Made by a program: the position numbers and the translations under genes. The notes beneath the pieces are model-generated. The model saw only the letters and a list, made by a program, of their open reading frames with translations, was not told the origin of the DNA and made no database searches. Shown one piece after another: positions 28,418-35,374 of a stretch of DNA of 35,374 nucleotides. This DNA comes from Prorocentrum cordatum (Eukaryota; Sar; Dinophyceae; Prorocentrales; Prorocentraceae), in the NCBI GenBank assembly GCA_963575745.1, contig CAUYUJ010018066.1, positions 180,001-215,374 of the forward strand, written 5' to 3'. Position 1 is the stretch's first letter. Every line of letters begins with the position of its first letter.

Positions 28418-28776
28418 CTCCTCCTCCTCCTCCTCCTCCTCCTCCTGCTCCCCCCCCCCCCCCCCTCCTGCCCCCTGCCCGGGGGTGCCCGGGCGCCCGG
28501 GTGCCCAGGGGATGCCCGGGTGCCCGGGCGCCCGGGTGCCCGGGTGCCCGGATGCCCGGGCGCCCGGGCGCCCGCGTGCCCGGGTGCCCGGGTGCCCGGG
28601 GGATGCCCGGGGGATGCCCGGGTGCCTGCTGGGTGCCCGGGTGCCCGGGCGCCCGGGCGCCCGGCCCGGATGCTCGGGTGCCCGGGCGCCCGGGTGCCCG
28701 GGTGCACGGGCGCCCGGGCGCCCGGATGCCCGGGTGCCCGGGTGCCCGGATGCCCGGGCGCCCGGGCGCTTTGATG
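28418..28776. repeat. CCT/C tract and GCCCGGGT minisatellite, array 3
   Basis: (CCT)n from 28418 and a C run (28451-28465) lead into ~300 bp of GCCCGGGT/GCCCGGGC units on the + strand. It is richer in GCCCGGGC than arrays 1 and 2 and lacks their CTGAAGCCTGG interruption and CTAATTAG neighbours. It is followed by AT-rich sequence with TATATATAG. Confidence 0.95.
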
Positions 28777-29040
28777 GGTGCGGATTCTATAAAACACTAT
28801 ATATAGCTATTGCGCACTATAGGATCCTATCAACATGCACTAAAAAAAGAAGAATAGCGAAAAATATTGAAAAACAACAATGAAAACAATAGTATTAAAT
28901 AGTGAAAATCGTAAAACAAAATAATGAAGAAAATAACGGAAAAAAAAACAAAGAAACAAATAATGAAAATGAACAAATAGCCAATTTTAAGAAAAATCAC
29001 AAACCAGCTTGCTTCTCTCCCTTTCTCTCCTGACTTTCCG
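28777..29040. other. A-rich spacer
   Basis: From about 28840 to 28990 the + strand is strongly A-rich (AATAATGAAGAAAATAACGG, AAACAAAGAAACAAATAATG). No gene on either strand: a minus-strand frame of Phe/Ile-rich residues is a composition artefact. It marks a sharp composition change from the GC-rich minisatellite. Confidence 0.6.
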
Positions 29041-29041
29041 C

Positions 29042-29985
29042 AGCGGCAGACCGCTTTTACACTGCAAGTTGCACAGCGCAGCGGTTTGGCCGCTTCAGAG
29101 TTTTCGCTTTCAATCACGCCCAGAACGTTGCTCTCCAACGTGGGAGGGGGGGTTAAGGAGAAGGAGGAGGGAGGGCAAATGCGTTCGAATCCCTGGATGG
29201 CAACCTCCGATGGCCTCGTGAGCCTCTTGTCGCGCTCGTACTGGGCCCGCGCAAGGCGTCGCTGCAGCTCTTGAGATGACAGCGGCAGCGGCAAAACTGA
29301 AGGGAACCTAGAAGCTGAAAGGGCAAAGCGGTCGCACCGCTCCTCCTCCTCCTCCTCCTTTCTTCCTCCTCCTCCTCTTCCAGTTCGTCCTCCTTTTGGA
29401 TAACCTGCAAAACGGTCATTCCCAGAATCAGGATTCAAGGGGCAAAGCGGACGCGCCGCTGTTCCTCTTCCTCCTACTCCTCCTCCTCCTTGTCCTCCTC
29501 CTCCTCTTCCTCGCCCCCCTCCTCCTCGTCCTCCTCGCCCTCCTCCTACTCCTCCTGCTCCTCCTCTTCTTCCCCCCCCTCCTCCTCCTCCTCCTCCTCC
29601 TCCTCCTCCTCCTCTTGGATGGCCTCGCAAGCGATCGCGCGCGAAGGATCGGGGCATGAGGGGCAAAGCGGCGCGCCGCTCTTCCTCCTCGCCCTCCTCC
29701 TCGTCCTCGTCCTCCTCAACCTCCTCGTCCTCCTCCTCCTCCTCTTCCTCCTCTTCCCCCTCCTCCTCCTCCGCCCCCCCCCCCCCCCCCCCCCCCCCCC
29801 ACACCCCACACCCATCACACACACACACACACACCACACAACACCACACACACACTACACACACACCACACACACACACACAACACAACACACACACACA
29901 CACACACACAACACAACACACAACACACACACGCACGCACACACACACACACACACACACACAACACACACAAACACACCACACA

Positions 29986-30016
<31 letters not shown>

Positions 30017-30428
30017 GACACACACCTACACACACAACACACACACACGCACACACACACACCACAACACACACACACACAAACACCACACACACACACA
30101 CACGCACGCAACACACACAACGACAACACACCCACACCACACACACCACAACGCACACACACACACACACACACAACACACACAACACCACACACACACA
30201 CACACACACACAACACACACACACACACAACACACACCCACACACACACACACACACCACCCCCCGGCCCCCCCTCCTCCTCCTCCTCCCCCCCCCCCCC
30301 CCCCCCCCTGGATAGCCTCGCAAAGTGGCAAAGCGGTCGCGCCGCTCCGATTGTCTCCCCCCCCTCCTCCTCCTCCTCCTCGCCCCCTTGTCTTCCCTTG
30401 GATGGCCTCGCGAAGCGGTCGCGCCGCT
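29042..30428. repeat. AGCGG-N4-5-CCGCT hairpin cluster, left, with CCT tracts
   Basis: Seven copies of a short inverted repeat: 29042-29055, 29080-29094, 29327-29341, 29446-29460, 29667-29680, 30332-30346 and 30414-30428. Middle bases vary (CAGA, TTTGG, TCGCA, ACGCG, CGCG, TCGCG, TCGCG) while the 5-bp stem is exact. Five are preceded by GGCAA or CGA and four followed closely by CCT microsatellite (29341-29400, 29467-29612, 29681-29775, 30361-30385). TGGAT(G/A)GCCTCGC repeats occur before three. The cluster lies downstream (in gene orientation) of transposase-like gene 2. Confidence 0.85.
29775..30270. repeat. CA microsatellite with flanking C runs
   Basis: A C run (29775-29799), then ~460 bp of (CA)n with CCACA, CACGCA and ACAACAC interruptions, then C-rich sequence and a second C run (30289-30308). 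His/Thr-rich + frames and Cys/Val-rich minus frames are artefacts. (CA)n of this length may form Z-DNA. Confidence 0.95.
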
Positions 30429-30536
30429 AAATCTCGACAGAGAATGCCGATTGCGCCTTTTTTCTCAGGACATGCGCTGGCAAGTGCAATCGCGCCAGCG
30501 CTCGACGCTTGCAGGCACTTCGGCGCCTGCGGGCAC

Positions 30537-32573
30537 TTATGCCATATCCACCAATAACAGCGTTCCAGAAGCCTCTTGTGTCCAGAGAGGCTGTGCCATG
30601 AAGGAGTCGCACTGCGCGAACTTCGGGTCGTCGTCCTTTCGCCACCGTGAGGCGCTGGGCAACACCTGGCACATAACATGCAACTCGCGAACAATCAACG
30701 CCGCGTTGCCGCCTTCCTCGGCACCACCGAGGATAAAATAGCGCTTCTCACCAATACGAAGAATATCTCCAGCTGATATGCGAGAGCCACCCACAAGAAC
30801 GACCTTCGAAACGTTCATGACGTCGTTGTATTTGATGCCGCACACCAAGGCATTCCCAAATGAAACATGATGTTGCGCATCGTGGCGCTGAAGGGCAATA
30901 GCTCGCATCAGTAATGATTTCTCGAAGCACCGCGTGTTGTCGATGAATTCAGCGATCCGCAGTGATTTGTCATGGGATCTCTCCGTCACAAGCGTATCAA
31001 CTGCGAACCCATCCCTGAGCACCTGTCGCGGCAAGTGCCTGCAGAAATGAAACTTTGGGATGCGCATGCCGCGATCGCCGCACGCAGACTCGAAAGCCAC
31101 GGCGTGGTCGCGGAGCGCCGCGGCCCAGGCATCTGCCACAGCCGCGCCCCTCTTGGCCAGCAAATACAGGGAAACTTATTTGGCCAGCGCGGCAAAGGAA
31201 GCCAGCTCCTTTGCAAAGTCCAGCTTGAACTGAGCGGACCCAGCGGTACGTACATCGAGAGCGTACCGAATGGGCGGAACGGCCGCGATGATCTCGCACG
31301 CCTTGGCGCTGTATTTCTTGCTGGTCTGCAAGTGCTTTTGCCGCTGGTCGCTGAAAAGTCCGTTGGCGTCCAGCTTGCCGCTGGTCGCTGAAGAGCTGCA
31401 AGTCTGCCACTGCGCGCTGGCGATGCCCCTGAAGCGCTCCAACGTCAGGCCGACGGCAGCGAGGCGGCACAGAAGCTCACTCAGTTCAATCTGAGCGATC
31501 CCATTTATGATCATGCAGTGTGCTGGGTCGTACGCGTGCATGTCCAGCGACGCGTGCTGGCGAAATTCGGCGTCCAATAGCAAACCATCTGGTGCGCGAT
31601 TAACGCCGTGCGTCTTGCATTGTTCCTCGAACGCGCCCTTGGGCAGCGCGGCTTGCAGACGCCGGGGCAAGTCCGCGGGGAAGAACAGGCCCTCCGCGGC
31701 GCGCGCGTCGAACAGGTTGGGATCAGAGCACGAGATGTGCACCGGCGTGCTCGCCCTGTCACGCGCCGGCAGCAGGGGCCCCGAGTGGTCGTAGATGCCG
31801 TGCGCATTCTTGCGCAGAGCGCAAGGAATTACGCCAACGGCGCCCTTCAAGCGCAAGGCATTGTTAGCGCCATCTTCGTCGTAAAGCAGGTTCGACAGCT
31901 TAAAGAAGATGAGCGCAGGGGCGCCGCCAGGCCCAGTGCCATCAATGAGGATGCCCCTCTGCGACGCGCTGTCTGGGCCAATGAAAAGTCGTTGCAACAG
32001 TTGGCGAACGACTCCAGACATCTTGCCAGCAACCTCATCGACCACTGTGTGGCAAACAAAAGCGAGAGGCAACCAAGCGTCCTCGCTCGACACCGCGTCA
32101 GGGCCGAAGGAGCGAAAGCTCCCGTAAAACGAGAGCGTCTTGCGTTTGTTATCTTGCCGCAAGACATTGCCTGGCACGAACTCATCGAAGTGCAAGATGA
32201 AGTCCCGCGGCGCCGCCGGGGGGCACGGGAATTTTCTTAAAGTTGTGGGCGGCAAATTTCTGAAGCTCGCAGATTCGGAAGCGCAGTGTTGAAGGAGGCT
32301 GGCGAAATTGACGACGGGCATGTCGAAGGCCGCGCCGCTTGCCAAGTTCAGCTGCATTGGCGCATCCAGAAATGCTGACGCGAATTCCTCGTGAGCCTTT
32401 CTGATCCCCCACTTCGCCATGTCGTCAATGATCTCTGGCTGCTCCTTCAAGCGCGCAATGCCGATCGCTGCCGTGTTCGGCGCTTTAAACGAGGCAACCA
32501 GCGGAGCCAATACGCGCGACCTCTTGGAGACGTCCTCGCCCGCATCGGGGATTGGACGTTTCGTCGGAGATGA
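30537..32573 (-). pseudogene. Transposase-like protein 2 (DDE-type suspected), in-frame TAA
   Basis: Read on the minus strand from about 32573 (start uncertain: the frame is open back to 32873, but that part translates the hairpin array). Visible blocks in order: KWGIRKAHEEFASAFLDAP, FILHFDEFVPGNVLRQDNKR, GSFRSFGPDAVSSEDAWLPL, GILIDGTGPGG, LKGAVGVIPCALRKNAHG, DMHAYDPAHCMIINGIAQIE. A TAA at 31176-31178 follows, and in the same frame MRIPKFHFCRHLPRQVL, then DTLVTERSHDKSLRI and a C-terminal beta-rich region, ending at 30537. FDExxPGN, the DxxH-like MHAYDPAHC and ERSHDK are arranged like acidic and DxxH blocks of CACTA-like transposases. From general memory this family is expanded in dinoflagellates; function is inferred. 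One substitution would explain the TAA. About 677 residues if read through. Confidence 0.6.
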
Positions 32574-32575
32574 GG

Positions 32576-32640
32576 CTGGCTCGAGCAAAGGCTGGCTCGA
32601 GCCAGAGCTGGCTCGGGCGAAAGCTGGTCTGAGCCAGCGC
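32576..32640. repeat. 16-bp CTGGCTCGAGC tandem repeat
   Basis: Four units of 16 bp: CTGGCTCGAGCAAAGG (32576), CTGGCTCGAGCCAGAG (32592), CTGGCTCGGGCGAAAG (32608) and CTGGTCTGAGCCAGCG (32624). Each has a partly palindromic core. It lies at the presumed 5' end of transposase-like gene 2 and may be promoter-proximal or N-terminal coding. Confidence 0.8.
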
Positions 32641-32695
32641 CACGGTTGAGGCGGCGCTGAGCGGAGGCATTGGCACGAGCGTGCAGGCGCAACGA

Positions 32696-33125
32696 AGCGG
32701 TCAGACCGCTGCGCTGATGCACATACAAGCGAAGCGGCAATGCCGCTGCAAGTTGAGAAGGACATCACTATAGCAAAGCGGCAATGCCGCTGCAATGCAA
32801 CTACAAGTAAAGCGGCAATGTCGCTGCAAGTGAAAACGGCATCATTAGCAAAGCGGCAATGCCGCTGCTGCATGCGACAACATCAAGATGCATTCCGTGG
32901 TTGGGGAGGAGGGACGAGCGGTCAACTCACGCAGGACGGGAGGGGGGAGGAGGAGAAGGAAGAGGGGGAGGGGGAGGGGGAGGAGGAGGGAAGCGCGTTT
33001 GCTATGGGAACTGCATCGGCGCGGACTGCTGAGAGGAGCAACGCAGCAGCTCCCGATGTATACGACGCTAGCAAGAGGAGCAACGAGCTCCTTATAAATC
33101 CTACGCGAGAGCGGTAAAGTCCGCT
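32696..33125. repeat. AGCGG-N5-6-CCGCT hairpin cluster, right
   Basis: Six copies: 32696-32710, 32733-32747, 32777-32791, 32811-32825 (second arm TCGCT), 32852-32866 and 33110-33125 (6-nt loop). Four share the core AGCGGCAATG(C/T)CGCTGC at 34-44 nt spacing, forming a loose tandem array. A GGA tract (32938-32995) lies between the last two. The cluster is immediately upstream (in gene orientation) of transposase-like gene 2, mirroring the cluster at 29042-30428. Confidence 0.85.
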
Positions 33126-33243
33126 GTGTGCCCCTGCAAGCACGCTCCATAATCCCAGGTAGCTACCGCCACGGCCATGCCATCGGTAACCAACCAGTCG
33201 ACGGAGACTTACTCCGAAGTGATCCGGCCAGAGCCCCAGTGGA

Positions 33244-35323
33244 TCACTTCTTCTTGGCCCACGACTGCGTCTCGAAAGCAGCCTTGATATTCTTCATCCA
33301 CGATGTCATGTAGTTGACAGCCGTCTTAACCTCCTCCTCCCTGACGTCTGGGACGACATCCTCGTCCTCCAGGCACCTGTTGCAATACTCCACAACATCA
33401 TTCAGAAACTTCTGCTTTTTGGTGGCCTCCTCAGTGTACGTCGTCGGCGCCTGAAATGAGAGGGGGCGACTCCCCCCTCCTCCTCCTCCTCCTCCTCCTC
33501 CTCTTCCTTCTCCTCCCCCTCTGCCTCCTCCTCCTCCTCCGCCTCCTCCTCCTCCTCCCCATCGTCAGATCCGATCTGACTCCGTCGCCTTCTTCGCGCG
33601 CTCATCGCGCAGAAGATGCCCCGTCTTCCTCAGCAATGGCTTCACCGCCAACAGCACCTTGTTAATGGTCTGCAAGCCCTTGGTGCGCTTCTTATGTTCC
33701 TCCCTTTTGCGGGCCGCCTCCTCTTTGGCCATCTCCCTGTCCATGGCTTTCTGAATCTTCTCAGCCTCGCGGGCCGCCTTCTTCTCTGCTGCGAGCTTCG
33801 CCTTGCGCTTGGCCGCAAGCTCCTTTGGGCTGAGGCCCGCGTCAGACCCTGAAAGCTCTTCCTCGTCATCGTTCTTGTCCTTCTGGTTATTATTGTCCTT
33901 CTTGCCTTTCTTGCCCTTCTTTCCCTCATTGCCCTTCTTGCCCTTCTTGCTTTTTTTTCTTTTTCTTGTCGGAGCTCAAGGAGCTGGAGCTGCTGCTGCT
34001 GTCGCTGCTGCTGCTGCTGCGCTGGCGCTTCTTTGAGCCTTTCTGCTTCGGCAGCTCCGCTGGAGCCTCCTCGAGCGCCGCTGCTGCCCCTGCCGCTGTT
34101 GCGCTCTGCGGCTTTTCAGCTTCCTCGGCAGCCTCCAGGAAGGCTGACGCTCTGCGCTTGCGATTGCGGCCAACTTTCTCAGCTATCTCCTGCATTATGA
34201 CCTCCTTGATCCTGGCCTCCGAGATCTCGTGGATCTGAACCCGGTACGTCTTCCCGAGAACTGGATGATCCTCGATGTCAGCAGCCTGCGTTTTCTCCTC
34301 AATATCTTTCGTGTTGCATCCCAGCTTCTCGTACGCAGACAAGGGCAGGAATTGCCCAGTGTGGGTCTCCGCGATGCGCTTCATGCGCACATTCATCAGC
34401 ATCCCCTTCATCGCGTCGCGGCAAGCAGCAGCGGCTGACCCGCAATTCTGGTAGAAGTGATCCTGCTCCTCCGTGGTGAGCTCGTCGAACTCCGCAGTCG
34501 GCCACCCGCCGAAATCCATCGAAGTGTTTGGTCGCGTACCCTGCACGTGGCACACGTGATGACCGTGCCGCCATGGGTGATCTTACAACCCTGTGCAAGC
34601 GGATTCGTTTCCTTTTTGCACATGGAGCATGTCGGGTCGCCCTGCGAGAGCAGGGCCTCAACCTCTTCCCCCCTCTTGTCGTCGTCCGACAGCTGCTCCA
34701 CTGGCACGTCCTCCTCTTCAGCCTCCTCGCCCGCCTCCTCTTCAGCCCCTTCCTTTGTTGCCTCTTTGTCAGGCAGGGGGTCCCTTGTTGCCTCTTTGTC
34801 AGGCTTTGTCGCCTCCTTGGTTGCCTCGGGCTGGGGCGGACAGGGCGGGCGGGCGTCGCTCGGGGATTCTGCCGGCGCGACCTCGGGGGCGCGGGCGACG
34901 GGCTCGCCGGCGGGTTCGCCGACAGGCTCGCCTGCTGCTGGCTGAAGGCTGCCTGCGCCAGCGCCCCCCGCCTCTTCGGTTGGCGCCTCCTGGCTGCCTG
35001 CCGCGGTCTGGCGCTGGAAGAGCGACTGCAGCACGTTCTGAGCTGCCACTGGTGCCGCGGGAGCAGGGCTGTCGTCGGAGAAGCTGGGCAAGGTCGCCAT
35101 CATCGCGTTGGCGATGACCTGTACTGCGTCTGCTGCATCAGTAGCATCGCCTGAAGAGGTGCGGGGAAGGGGGGCCGGGTGCCAAGCGGTCACGCCGCTG
35201 CGCCTGGATGGAGAGATGATATGAGGGCATGAGAAAAGAAGCGGCATGATCGCCGCCATCGTCGCAGGGCAGCGAGGCAACCTTTCCTGGACGCCGCTTC
35301 TTCATCACGCGCTTGGACGCCAT
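33244..35323 (-). CDS. Cys-motif, Ser/Lys/Glu-rich protein of unknown function (three exons, two frameshifts)
   Basis: Function not recognised. Exon 1 (35287-35323) encodes MASKRVMKKRRP. A GA-AG intron, 35151-35286 (CCAG|GA...TTCAG|GC), joins in frame to DATDAADAVQVIANAMMATL. An Ala/Pro/Glu-rich acidic part follows, then CSMCKKETNPLAQGC and TCATC, a possible zinc site. Near 34520-34560 the frame shifts by one base; the next frame encodes WPTAEFDELTTEEQDHFYQN, LSAYEKLGCNTKDIEEKTQ and VLGKTYRVQIHEISEARIKE, then an SSSSDSSSSSS run. At the A8 run (33951-33958) the frame shifts back; KKGKKG repeats and AAKRKAKLAAEKKAAREAEK follow. A GC-AG intron, 33451-33588, leads to a last exon APTTYTEEATKKQKFLNDVV...AFETQSWAKKK, stop 33244-33246. 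About 601 residues. The two shifts cancel. Assembly errors or a recent pseudogene are both possible. A basic, nuclear protein is likely. Confidence 0.6.
33475..33560. repeat. CCT microsatellite in predicted intron
   Basis: (CCT)n with CTT and GCC variants on the + strand. It fills most of the predicted last intron (33451-33588) of the minus-strand gene. Leu-rich + and Glu-rich minus frames are artefacts. Confidence 0.9.
35185..35199. repeat. Isolated AGCGG-TCACG-CCGCT hairpin in an intron
   Basis: Same hairpin family as at 29042-33125, here inside the predicted first intron (35151-35286) of the minus-strand gene. It shows the motif is not limited to the surroundings of transposase-like gene 2. 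Confidence 0.75.
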
Positions 35324-35374
35324 GGCGTGCGCGGGAGAACTCCCGACGAAGGCAGTCGCCTCGGGAAGCCCTCC

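Noticed and set aside
28830-30323. 497-codon minus-strand frame rich in Cys and Val
   Set aside because: It is mostly CA microsatellite plus GGA tracts and AT-rich spacer; no recognised domain.
29490-30557. His/Thr-rich + strand frame
   Set aside because: Translation of CCT and CA microsatellites.
32575-32873. N-terminal ~100 codons of the minus-strand frame of transposase-like gene 2
   Set aside because: They repeat QRHCRFA-like residues because they translate the AGCGG hairpin array, so they are not taken as protein.
1-35374. rRNA, tRNA, telomere repeat or organelle sequence
   Set aside because: None recognised on either strand by eye; a covariance search would be needed to exclude a tRNA.

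Overview
The window looks like nuclear DNA of a dinoflagellate. It is GC-rich, sparse in genes and packed with simple repeats. Its proteins are rich in Lys, Ala, Pro, Ser and Gln. Frame changes inside otherwise good coding sequence are best explained by short introns of the form AG|G(C/A)...AG|G, a splice pattern reported for dinoflagellates. A Prorocentrum-like genome would fit, but the species is inference. No rRNA, tRNA, spliced-leader or telomere sequence was recognised.

Layout. 1-535: array of an ~83-bp satellite, seen again at 26995-27870. 840-14230: two decayed non-LTR retrotransposons head to tail on the + strand (LINE-A ~1340-7680, LINE-B ~7690-14230). Each keeps the order Cys-rich motif, coiled-coil ORF1-like part, endonuclease, reverse transcriptase, RNase H, broken by many stops and frameshifts. 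14232-14645: an 8-bp GCCCGGGT minisatellite. 14651-24981: a block of four + strand genes with CTAATTAG-rich palindromic arrays at both ends and, outside those, GCCCGGGT minisatellite on both sides. Its genes are a Lys/Ala-rich protein interrupted by TAG, a Cys- and Gln-rich protein, a secreted-looking three-exon protein, and a transposase-like protein with one frameshift. 24985-25775: more minisatellite. 25776-29000: microsatellite, satellite and a third minisatellite, with no convincing gene. 29040-33125: a second transposase-like gene (minus strand, 30537-32573) with clusters of a small hairpin, AGCGG-N4-6-CCGCT, on both sides. 33244-35323: a minus-strand gene for a Cys-motif, Lys/Glu-rich protein, rebuilt here as three exons with two offsetting frameshifts.

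Most interesting hypotheses. (1) The 14651-24981 block may be a ~10-kb DNA element inserted in a GCCCGGGT minisatellite: its ends carry an 18-nt inverted match (17/18), it encodes a transposase-like protein, and five copies of an A-tract plus GC-hairpin motif lie between its genes. (2) The hairpins around the second transposase-like gene look like subterminal transposase-binding repeats. Both need genome-wide copies to prove. Assignment of the two protein families to DDE transposases rests on motif patterns read by eye, not on a search.
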